Positions 57,367 to 64,000 of a stretch of 64,000 nt of DNA are shown one piece after another. The stretch is taken from the NCBI GenBank assembly GCA_037443945.1, contig JBBINH010000005.1:39136-103135 (forward strand), written 5' to 3'. Under the pieces are notes generated by a model that was not told the DNA's origin, searched no databases, and saw only the letters and a program-made list of their open reading frames with translations. Position 1 is the first letter of the stretch; each line of letters starts with the position of its first letter. The position numbers and the translations under genes were made by a program. This DNA is from SSF26 sp037443945. GTDB taxonomy: Bacteria > Chloroflexota > Anaerolineae > J102.

Positions 57367-60300
57367 TTATCCTTCCTCCGAGGCCGGTGTGTTGGGCCCG
57401 CGCAAGGGTAAACCGGGAATGACCACGGCTCCGCTCCGCTCGTAGGCGGCCTGTCCCTGCGCCTGGCGCAGCTCGTCGATCATGCCCAGTTCCTCGAAAA
57501 TCGTCGTGGCCCGGAAATGGCAATCCACCGCCCAGGCCAGTTGACCGGCGCGGTCGTAGAGCCGTCGCAAGGCCAGGTACACGCGGGCCAGGTCCGGCCG
57601 GGCCCGGATGGCGCGCAAAAGGTGCATGGCGCCGAGCAGATCGCGCTCGATCTGAGACCAGACCGGCTGGGGCTGGAGGACGCCGATCTCGGCCAGAAGG
57701 CGTAAGGCCATGGCCATGGCCCAGCGATTGTTGGCCTCGGTGGCCTCCCGGTGCGCCCGCCGCGCTTCGTGTTGCGCCCGCTCGAGCTGTCGGGCCAGAA
57801 GAGAGGCTTCGGCCAGGAACAACCGCGGCACATAGTGCAGCACGCGATGGTCGTGTTCTTCGGCCCATCTTGTGGTCATCGTCAATAAGCGCAGGCCTTC
57901 GGCGCCGGCCCCGCGGTGGGCCAGCGCCAACCCACGCAGACTGAGGGCCATGTAGGTCGGCGGACTCAATTCCTCAGGTGACAGCTCGGGTATAGGTGCC
58001 AGTGCCTCCAGAGCGGCCTCCCAATCATGGCGGGCAGCCTGGATCATCCCCCATTGCATGTGGGCGAAAAAGGTCGTGGGATGGGTTTCTCCGTGTTGAG
58101 TCCGGGCCAGCTCGACCCCGCGCTGTGCCGTGCTCAAGGCGCGCTCCCACGCGCCCACCCGGGCGTAGGCCACGCCCAAATAGCCCAAGACAATGGGCAA
58201 ATCCGGCGGTAGAGGCATTTGCAGGATATCATGCCGCTCTTCATGGCGATGGACATAGCGCAGCAAATAGGCAATGGCATCATCAAAGGCGGCCAGGGCG
58301 ATGCTCACCCGACCGAGCATGCGCAGAGCGGCCGAAAGTAAATCCAAATCCTCTTGTTCTTCGGCCACGCGCAGGGCGCGGCGGGCATAGTCACCGGCCA
58401 TGGCCGGTTGTCCGCGCAGCCAGAAGCATTGCGCCGCCCGCCGAAAGATGGCTCCCAAACGGCTTTCTTCCCCCAGCGTGTGGGCGAGATGCTCGGTCTC
58501 GCTCAAGATGGCAATGGCCCGGCCCAGGTTCCCGCTGAAGGCGTAGGCCTGGGCCAATTGCAGATTGAGCTCAATCCGCTGCGCCTGCGGCATCGGACTG
58601 CCCATCTGGCCCAGCAGGTTGACGGCCTGCAGACCGAATTGCCGCGCCTCATGATAGGAGCGCATCTGCAAGGCCTGTTCCCCGGCGCGGGTGAGATAGG
58701 GAAGCGCCTGCCACGGCCGATCGCTGCGGGTATAGTGATAGGCCAGAGTGGCCGGCTCCACCGGGAAAAGACTGCGCTCGAGGACCTCGGCGATACGGCC
58801 ATGGATATACTCGCGCCGGGCACGACTGAGGCTGTTGTAGGCCACCTGGCGTATCTTATCATGGCGGAAATCGTAACCCTGACGCACTTCATGAATAAGG
58901 CCCCGCTGCTCCCAGCTTTCCAGTTCGGCGATCAGCTCCTCGCGCGGACGGTCCAGGATGCTGTGCAGCAAAGCGAGCGAAAACGGCCGTCCGATCGCGG
59001 CCGCCACAGCCAATGCCTCACGACCGGCCGGGGATAAACGTTCGATCCGCGCCTGCAGCACCTCCTGGATCGATGTGGTCAGCAACGGCAGACGACCCTC
59101 AGGCCGACTCTCTTGCAAGGCTTTGACCGTCTCGATGATGAAGAACGGGTTGCCCTCCGTCTCCCGGTAGAGCCGCTGACGAAAGATGGCATCCGTCGGC
59201 ATGGCCGGCACCACATGCACGGCCAGACGGACCGTGTCCTCGGGGCTTAAGGGAGGGAGAGTAAAGCTCAGGGCCAGATGACTGCGTTCGATTAACCGCA
59301 GCAAGGGTTGCCGATCGGAAGGCAAATCTTCGCGCCGATAAAGCCCCAAGACGAGCAAGGGCACCGTGGTCAATTGGCGTGTCAGGCCGACCAGCCACTC
59401 CCAGGTCAGGGTGTCGGCCCAATGGAGGTCATCGAGAACGAGATGAAGGGGTGGTTCGACCCGATTACTGAGGGCCAGGAAAAACTGGATCAAGGCCTCG
59501 CGCAGCGTCTGTGCATCCGGTGTGGTGGGAAACGCCAGATAAGGAAAGAGGGATTGGAAACGCGGCAAAAAGGCCAGTAGGGGGGCCAACCAGGGCGGTG
59601 CCTGCGGCCGCAGCGCCAGCAGGAACTCGGAGACCAGGGGGCTCTCCTCCAACGCCTGGCGCAACGGCGCCAGGACGTGCATGCTCTCCAATTCATAGCA
59701 GACGCTTTGCAGAACCGGGACCTGCGGATGACGGGCCAGGTACTCATGCACCAGGCGGGTCTTGCCGATCCCGGCCTCGCCTGCCAGAAGAATCAGCTGT
59801 CCTTGGCCTTGTCGGGCTTCCTCATAGCGTTGCTCGAGCAACGCCAACTCCTGTTGACGGTCGACCAGCGGCACCGCTACCGGTAACCGCGGTGGCGGAG
59901 CAGAACGGCGGATGACCACAGCCGGTAGCGTTTCGACCGTAGGATAGACCTCCCCACGTTGGAGGGATTGGAAGAGTGCCTGGGTCTCCGGCAGGGGTTC
60001 GGCTCCGATTTCCTCGGCCAAAACCCGCACCAATTGCTGATATTCGGCCAAAGCCCGTGCGCGCTCACCTTGTAAAGCATAGAGGGTCATCAGGCGACGG
60101 CGGGCCTGTTCATCCAACGGTTCCAGAGCAACCCACTTCTGCGCCAGAGGGATGGCTTCCCCTATCCGACCGGTATGGACCAGGGCCTGGGTCAGACGGT
60201 CCAGGGTATGCAGATAAAGGCGTCGCAGACGGTCGCGTTCAGGTTGGCACCAGTCCTCATACAGGTCCTCGAGGAGATCGCCCCGATAGAGCTGGACGGC

Positions 60301-60669
60301 CTGCAAGGCTTCATCGATGCCGGCCTCAGGACGTACGCCGTGGGCAAAGGCTTCGATATCCAGCCACAGCCGCACCCGGGGATGAAAGGCAAGGGTCGAA
60401 CCGATGCTGACGATCCATTCCTCCTGGCTTTCCAGGGGCATAAGGACCTGGCGCAGATGATGCAGATACTGGCGCAGGTTGCGCCGTGCCGCGCTTTCGG
60501 TGGTCCGGGGCCACAACACAAACGCCAGACGTCGCCGATCGACCGCCTCGTGATGGTGCAAAAGGAGATAGGCCAGGAGGGCCCGCGTTGTCGGTGAACC
60601 CAGATCGAGGGGGCGTCCCTGGGGGTCGAAGACGGTCAGCGTACCGAATAACCAGGCCCGCAACTCCAT
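57367..60669 (-). CDS. BTAD-AAA-TPR transcriptional regulator
   Basis: 1100-residue signalling ATPase. The N-terminus (residues 1-95) is a winged-helix OmpR-like DNA-binding domain (FGTLTVFDPQGRPLDLGSP), followed by a bacterial transcriptional activator domain of TPR helices (about 95-245). An AAA/NACHT-like ATPase module carries Walker A GEAGIGKTRLVHEYL (about 300) and Walker B LVLDDLHWAD. The C-terminal half is TPR-like repeats. SARP/AfsR-type proteins of this layout control secondary metabolism or stress genes; the target here is unknown. It begins one base after the HIT gene stop, so the two are co-transcribed. Confidence 0.88.
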   Translation of the reverse strand: MELRAWLFGTLTVFDPQGRPLDLGSPTTRALLAYLLLHHHEAVDRRRLAFVLWPRTTESAARRNLRQYLHHLRQVLMPLESQEEWIVSIGSTLAFHPRVRLWLDIEAFAHGVRPEAGIDEALQAVQLYRGDLLEDLYEDWCQPERDRLRRLYLHTLDRLTQALVHTGRIGEAIPLAQKWVALEPLDEQARRRLMTLYALQGERARALAEYQQLVRVLAEEIGAEPLPETQALFQSLQRGEVYPTVETLPAVVIRRSAPPPRLPVAVPLVDRQQELALLEQRYEEARQGQGQLILLAGEAGIGKTRLVHEYLARHPQVPVLQSVCYELESMHVLAPLRQALEESPLVSEFLLALRPQAPPWLAPLLAFLPRFQSLFPYLAFPTTPDAQTLREALIQFFLALSNRVEPPLHLVLDDLHWADTLTWEWLVGLTRQLTTVPLLVLGLYRREDLPSDRQPLLRLIERSHLALSFTLPPLSPEDTVRLAVHVVPAMPTDAIFRQRLYRETEGNPFFIIETVKALQESRPEGRLPLLTTSIQEVLQARIERLSPAGREALAVAAAIGRPFSLALLHSILDRPREELIAELESWEQRGLIHEVRQGYDFRHDKIRQVAYNSLSRARREYIHGRIAEVLERSLFPVEPATLAYHYTRSDRPWQALPYLTRAGEQALQMRSYHEARQFGLQAVNLLGQMGSPMPQAQRIELNLQLAQAYAFSGNLGRAIAILSETEHLAHTLGEESRLGAIFRRAAQCFWLRGQPAMAGDYARRALRVAEEQEDLDLLSAALRMLGRVSIALAAFDDAIAYLLRYVHRHEERHDILQMPLPPDLPIVLGYLGVAYARVGAWERALSTAQRGVELARTQHGETHPTTFFAHMQWGMIQAARHDWEAALEALAPIPELSPEELSPPTYMALSLRGLALAHRGAGAEGLRLLTMTTRWAEEHDHRVLHYVPRLFLAEASLLARQLERAQHEARRAHREATEANNRWAMAMALRLLAEIGVLQPQPVWSQIERDLLGAMHLLRAIRARPDLARVYLALRRLYDRAGQLAWAVDCHFRATTIFEELGMIDELRQAQGQAAYERSGAVVIPGLPLRGPNTPASEEG

Positions 60670-60670
60670 G

Positions 60671-61018
60671 TCAGCCCATAGGATAACGCATCCGTTGGCC
60701 GCCGATCAGGTGCAGGTGCAAATGGAACACGACCTGACCCGCATGAGGTCCGGTGTTGATGATCAGGCGATAGCCTGTGGTGGCGATGCCCTCCTGGGCG
60801 GCCAGCCGTTTGGCCGTCAACAGCAGATGACCAAGAACCGCTTCATCGGCTTCTTCGACGTCGTTGACCGAAGCGATGTGTTTGTTGGGAACGATGAGGA
60901 TGTGCACCGGGGCTACCGGGCGGATGTCCCGAAAGGCACTCACCCGCTCATCCTGATAGAGCATTTCCGACTGGACGGTGCCGGCGATGATCTGACAGAA
61001 GATGCAATCGGATGACAT
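60671..61018 (-). CDS. HIT family nucleotide-binding protein (Hint type)
   Basis: 115-residue histidine triad hydrolase acting on nucleoside phosphoramidates or adenylated compounds. The N-terminal CIFCQII zinc-type pair is followed by HILIVPNKHI and the active-site triad HLHLHLIGG near the C-terminus. AAGGAG lies before the ATG. It is encoded just upstream of the BTAD regulator on the minus strand. Confidence 0.95.
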   Translation of the reverse strand: MSSDCIFCQIIAGTVQSEMLYQDERVSAFRDIRPVAPVHILIVPNKHIASVNDVEEADEAVLGHLLLTAKRLAAQEGIATTGYRLIINTGPHAGQVVFHLHLHLIGGQRMRYPMG

Positions 61019-61132
61019 ACGGTTAGCTCCTTCTGAGGGAATACGGAGACATCGGAGATGAAGGGTTTGCCCATGATTATCCCATTGGCATCGAGGAAGG
61101 GCAACCTCGGACGAAACGAGAACGGGCTATGG

Positions 61133-61204
61133 CCCTCACCCCTCCCCTGCCCTCCCCTCTCCCACTCGCCTGCGGCGACGGGAGAGGGGACAGAGGGGTG
61201 AGGG
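61133..61204. repeat. 72-base imperfect palindrome (intergenic repeat)
   Basis: Outer arms CCCTCACCCCT (61133-61143) and AGGGGTGAGGG (61194-61204) and inner arms CCCCTCTCCC (61154-61163) and GGGAGAGGGG (61180-61189) are each perfectly complementary. C-rich/G-rich palindromes of this shape occur as dispersed intergenic repeats in many bacteria. It could fold in the transcript of the HIT gene. Confidence 0.65.
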
Positions 61205-61305
61205 GAGAGCAAGGGGCAACTCGTTGGCACAAAGTCCGAACATGAGCCTTGCCGGTTTTGAGACGGGGATCGACAATAAAGATCGCATCGGGGATCAGGG
61301 CTATC

Positions 61306-61334
61306 TTGACATTGCAACCGGTTGCGGTTAGAAT
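61306..61334 (+). promoter_or_regulatory. Consensus promoter of the lacI-family operon
   Basis: TTGACA (61306-61311) and TAGAAT (61329-61334) are separated by exactly 17 bases, the best promoter in the window. Operator 1 sits inside the spacer, so repressor binding would exclude RNA polymerase. Confidence 0.8.
61314..61325. promoter_or_regulatory. LacI-family operator 1
   Basis: GCAACCGGTTGC, a perfect 12-base palindrome with the central CG typical of LacI-family sites, between the -35 and -10 of the regulator's own promoter. Confidence 0.75.
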
Positions 61335-61343
61335 CGGCTCATC

Positions 61344-61357
61344 TGCAAGCGGTTGCA
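61344..61357. promoter_or_regulatory. LacI-family operator 2
   Basis: TGCAAGCGGTTGCA: TGCAA and TTGCA arms around a central GCGG. It is 31 bases centre to centre from operator 1, near the expected transcription start, allowing cooperative repression. Confidence 0.7.
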
Positions 61358-61479
61358 AGGACAGGGCCATGGCCTCGCCTATGCTGTCGAGGTAGCCTCG
61401 TCTACCGCTTTCGGTCGCTCTTATCGACGCAGTCTGTCGTGGTCTGTTTTTATCGGAGCGCTTGTTGAAGAACGCAGTT

Positions 61480-62508
61480 ATGCCCACCATTCGCGATGTG
61501 GCCGTTCGGGCCGGAGTCCATCCCAGTACGGTGAGTCGGGTTCTCTCAGGCAAACCGTATATCAGCCAGGCTACACGCGAACGCGTTCTGGAAGCCGCCG
61601 AAGCGCTTGGCTTTCAGCCCAACGCCATCGCCCGTTCGCTGACGCTGCAGCGCACGAACATGCTTGCCATCGTTGTCCCCCATGTTTTCGATGGCTATTT
61701 TGACGATAGTTTCTTCCCCCAGGTGATGCGAGGCCTATTACAGGTGGCTTATAAGTACGGCTATCGGGTTCTGGTGGGCGGCAGCGGCGGTCATATGGAT
61801 GAAGTCACCCAGTTGTACGATATCGTTGGGTCACGTCAGGCCGATGGGGTGATCATCCTCAGCTACCGCCTGGATGTGGATGTCATCGGCGCCTTACTCG
61901 AGTTCAATATCCCCTTCGTCGTTATCGGTCGCCCCGATATCCCTGCGGCCGAAGTCGCCTTTGTCGAATCCCAAGATCGCCATTACACGGCCGAGGTGAT
62001 CCGCTACCTGATCCGCCTCGGCCATCGGCGCATTGCCTTTGTCGGCGGCGACCCCGATGTGGCCGTTACCGTTGAGCGCCTGCTCGGCTATCAAACCGCG
62101 CTGGCCGAGGCCGGCATCGAACCGTTGCCGGAATGGGTCGATTATGGCTTTTTTGCCGAGGATGGCGGTTATCAGGCCGTCCAGCGCATGATACGCCTGG
62201 GAGTGCGGGCGCCGACTGCTTATTACGCGGCCAACGATCTTATGGCCCTGGGGATTTTGCGGGCTTTGCGCGAACGGCATATCCCTGTTCCCGAAGCCGT
62301 TTCCGTGGTGGGCACCAATGGATCTCTGGCCGCAGCCCATGCTCATCCTGCCTTAACGACCCTCTATGTACCCTATGCCGAAATGACGGCAAGGGCCGCG
62401 TCTATCCTTATTCGCAGCATTCAAACAGGAGAAAAGCCTCGCGAACAGAGTCAGGTCGAATGTCAACTTATCATCCGGACCTCTACCGGTCCCGCCCCCA
62501 CCGATTAG
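61480..62508 (+). CDS. LacI family transcriptional regulator
   Basis: 342-residue repressor. The N-terminal helix-turn-helix reads TIRDVAVRAGVHPSTVSRVL (residues 3-22), followed by the hinge helix region (ALGFQPNAIARSL) and a periplasmic-binding-like effector domain (LAIVVPHVFDGYFDD, YYAANDLMALGILRAL). ATG 61480 is preferred; a TTG six codons upstream is possible. Its own promoter holds two operators, so it is likely autoregulated, and the sugar-binding lipoprotein gene 42 bases downstream is probably in the same operon. The inducer is presumably a sugar. Confidence 0.93.
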   Translation: MPTIRDVAVRAGVHPSTVSRVLSGKPYISQATRERVLEAAEALGFQPNAIARSLTLQRTNMLAIVVPHVFDGYFDDSFFPQVMRGLLQVAYKYGYRVLVGGSGGHMDEVTQLYDIVGSRQADGVIILSYRLDVDVIGALLEFNIPFVVIGRPDIPAAEVAFVESQDRHYTAEVIRYLIRLGHRRIAFVGGDPDVAVTVERLLGYQTALAEAGIEPLPEWVDYGFFAEDGGYQAVQRMIRLGVRAPTAYYAANDLMALGILRALRERHIPVPEAVSVVGTNGSLAAAHAHPALTTLYVPYAEMTARAASILIRSIQTGEKPREQSQVECQLIIRTSTGPAPTD

Positions 62509-62550
62509 CCCTTGCTTTTCGTTCTCAGTTTGCTCCAAAGGAGGCAGAAG

Positions 62551-63873
62551 ATGTTTCGCCGAACCTACCCGGTTCTCCTCATGCTCGTGATGGTCGCCAT
62601 GGTGTTGGCATCCTGCGCCGGCGCCACGCCGACCCCCGTCCCGCCCACACCAACCCCCGTTCCCGCCACACCGACTCCTGTCCCCCCGACCCCCACTCCC
62701 GCTCCCCCCACGCCGACCCCTGTTCCGCCGACTCCGACCCCAGCGCCCCCTGCCGTCACCTTGAAGGTCTGGGCCGATAACACCCGCGCCCCGGCGCTTC
62801 AGGCCGTGGCTGCCGCCTTTGAGGCCCAATACGGCGTCAAGTTGGAGATCAGCGAGATCGGTTTCGGCGATATCCGCGATAACGTGAAGCGCGCCGCCCC
62901 TGCCGGCGAAGGGCCTGACATCTTCATCGGCGCCCATGACTGGGTAGGCGAACTCTACACAAACGGCATTCTGGCCGAGATCGACCTGGGCGATAAGGCC
63001 AAGGATTTCTTCCCGGCCGCCCTCGACATGTTCCGCTACGAGGGCAAGCTGGTGGCCATGCCTTACGCAACCGAAAACATCGCCTTCTTCTACAATCCCG
63101 ACCTGGTGAGCCAGGTGCCGGCCACCTGGGATGAGGTGAAGACCCTGGCGAAAGAGCTGCAGGACACCGGCAAGGCCAAGTACGGATTCTGCCGCCAGCA
63201 GGGCGATCCCTATCACTTCTATCCCATCCAGACGGCCTTCGGAGGTTATGTCTTCGGTCTCAATCCCGATGGCACCTGGAACCCCAGCGACATCGGCGTG
63301 GGTAACGAGGGCTCCATCGCCGCGGCGCAGTGGCTGGCCGATATGGTTGCCCAGGGCAGCGTCGTCAAGGACATGGACTGGGACACCTACCATGTAGCCT
63401 TTGAGACCGGCGAATGCGCCATGATGATCACCGGTCCCTGGGCCCTGACCCGCATGCGCGATGCCGGGGCCAAGTATGAGATCGCGGCCTTCCCCGAGGG
63501 GCCGGCCGGTCCCAGCCAACCCTTCCTCGGCGGTCAGGGCTTCTTCGTCAGCGCCTTCAGCCAGAACGTGCTCCTGGCCCAGGCCTTCCTGACCGAGTTC
63601 ATGGCGACCGAAGAGGCGATGCGTCAGTTGTTCCAGGCCGACCCGCGGCCTTCGGCCCTCCTGGCCGTGCGCAACAACCCCGGCGATCCCGATATGGAGA
63701 AGTTCGGCGTGGCCGGCGCCAATGCCGTCCCCATGCCCAACATTCCGCAAATGTCGGCCGTTTGGGGTCCGTGGGGCGATGCGCTCGTTCTGATCCAGCA
63801 GGGTGCGGCCACGCCGGAAGAGGCGATGACCAACGCCCAGCAGCAGATCGAGACGGCTCTGCAAGGTTCCTGA
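62551..63873 (+). CDS. Maltose/maltodextrin-type ABC transporter substrate-binding lipoprotein
   Basis: 440-residue family 1 solute-binding protein. The signal peptide ends in LASC (Cys22). Residues about 26-68 are a Pro-Thr repeat linker (TPTPVPP-like units, six or so). The mature fold starts LKVWADNTRAPALQAV and shows MPYATENIAFFYNPDLV, FETGECAMMITGPWALTRM and FPEGPAGPSQPFLGGQGFFV, closely matching MalE-type proteins. AAGGAGG is before the ATG at 62551. Permease genes are expected downstream outside the window. Confidence 0.93.
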   Translation: MFRRTYPVLLMLVMVAMVLASCAGATPTPVPPTPTPVPATPTPVPPTPTPAPPTPTPVPPTPTPAPPAVTLKVWADNTRAPALQAVAAAFEAQYGVKLEISEIGFGDIRDNVKRAAPAGEGPDIFIGAHDWVGELYTNGILAEIDLGDKAKDFFPAALDMFRYEGKLVAMPYATENIAFFYNPDLVSQVPATWDEVKTLAKELQDTGKAKYGFCRQQGDPYHFYPIQTAFGGYVFGLNPDGTWNPSDIGVGNEGSIAAAQWLADMVAQGSVVKDMDWDTYHVAFETGECAMMITGPWALTRMRDAGAKYEIAAFPEGPAGPSQPFLGGQGFFVSAFSQNVLLAQAFLTEFMATEEAMRQLFQADPRPSALLAVRNNPGDPDMEKFGVAGANAVPMPNIPQMSAVWGPWGDALVLIQQGAATPEEAMTNAQQQIETALQGS

Positions 63874-63885
63874 GCTTTGTCGCAA

Positions 63886-63920
63886 CGAGAGGGGGCTTAT
63901 ATGCCCCCTCTCGGCTTTTT
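63886..63920 (+). terminator. Rho-independent terminator after the sugar-binding protein
   Basis: CGAGAGGGGGC (63886-63896) pairs perfectly with GCCCCCTCTCG (63903-63913) across six bases, followed by GC and five T. It lies 13 bases after the stop; strong binding-protein expression with reduced read-through into permease genes is a common layout. The last 80 bases of the window show no gene. Confidence 0.88.
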
Positions 63921-64000
63921 AGCCTCCACTCATACCTGAGAGAACAGAAACAGATTTGTCGTGAGCTTCCCAGGTCAGTTCTCTGGATTGGGAAACGTAC

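Larger units (their letters stand above)
61019..61479. other. Divergent control region between the HIT gene and the LacI regulator
   Basis: 461 bases without a convincing gene. It holds the minus-strand HIT leader, a 72-base palindromic repeat (61133-61204), and the LacI promoter with two operators (61306-61357). The stretch 61360-61479 is the leader of the LacI gene; a TTG at 61462 is an alternative start. Confidence 0.6.

Noticed and set aside
62630..62760. Tandem CCGACCCC-type DNA repeats suggestive of a CRISPR or minisatellite
   Set aside because: They encode the Pro-Thr lipoprotein linker in frame; there are no regular spacers.
62353..63885. Open frame of 510 codons on the minus strand with Gly/Arg repeats
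   Set aside because: Mirror of the sugar-binding protein and its Pro-Thr linker; GC-rich sequence keeps antisense frames open.

Overview
The window is about 62% GC, densely coded and bacterial. It most likely comes from the Chloroflexota (Anaerolineae/Caldilineae/Ardenticatenia side). This is inferred from gene content: lipoproteins with Pro-Thr-Pro linkers, a giant BTAD-AAA-TPR regulator, the three-gene SCO1664-like/DUF3090/histidine-phosphatase set, a Thermus-like ba3 oxidase and a split cytochrome b complex. No rRNA, tRNA, CRISPR array, insertion sequence or phage was seen.

Layout. 1-11.5 kb (+ except dodecin): end of a GDP-sugar reductase, GDP-mannose 4,6-dehydratase, phosphohexomutase, TatD, a small coiled-coil protein, dodecin (-), an aminotransferase, a DUF362 protein, SecA and four small unassigned genes. 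11.8-15.4 kb (-): a candidate quinone/catechol stress operon made of an HxlR regulator fused to a two-domain VOC dioxygenase-like protein, a flavin reductase, an LLM flavin oxidoreductase and a DoxX protein, with two matching dyads upstream. 15.5-19 kb (-): glucokinase, SDR, glucose-6-phosphate isomerase. 19.2-25.2 kb: a Nudix protein (+), then a minus-strand set of aminotransferase, phosphatase, DUF3090, kinase-like protein and an AT-rich transmembrane terpene-cyclase-like gene, followed by an orphan solute-binding lipoprotein. 25.5-37 kb: a cytochrome c peroxidase/FG-GAP fusion, an rRNA methyltransferase (-), MoxR ATPase, epimerase, Ca/Na antiporter, site-2 protease with CBS domains, and ClpB.

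37-43.9 kb (-): a complete branched-chain-type ABC transporter operon (LivG, AMP-forming acyl-CoA ligase, LivH, LivM, binding protein, LivF). 44.2-57.3 kb (+): a GAF histidine kinase and NarL-type regulator, then a long respiratory cluster: degenerate receiver protein, two Sco proteins, PCu(A)C chaperone, ba3 oxidase subunits IIa, II and I, a lipoprotein cytochrome c, a GltD-like Fe-S flavoprotein, cytochrome b in two parts, a Rieske protein and a triheme cytochrome c. This could take electrons from quinol (and perhaps NAD(P)H) through a bc-type complex to oxygen, with its own copper-insertion factors. 57.4-61 kb (-): HIT protein and BTAD regulator. 61.3-63.9 kb (+): a LacI regulator behind a well-formed promoter containing LacI-type operators, then a sugar-binding lipoprotein.

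The most unusual points are the HxlR-VOC fusion operon with its operators, the Fe-S flavoprotein and pseudo-receiver inside the respiratory cluster, the peroxidase/FG-GAP fusion, the terpene-cyclase-like gene of foreign composition, and the conserved but uncharacterised kinase-like/DUF3090/phosphatase trio. All calls come from reading the sequence; no database search was run.
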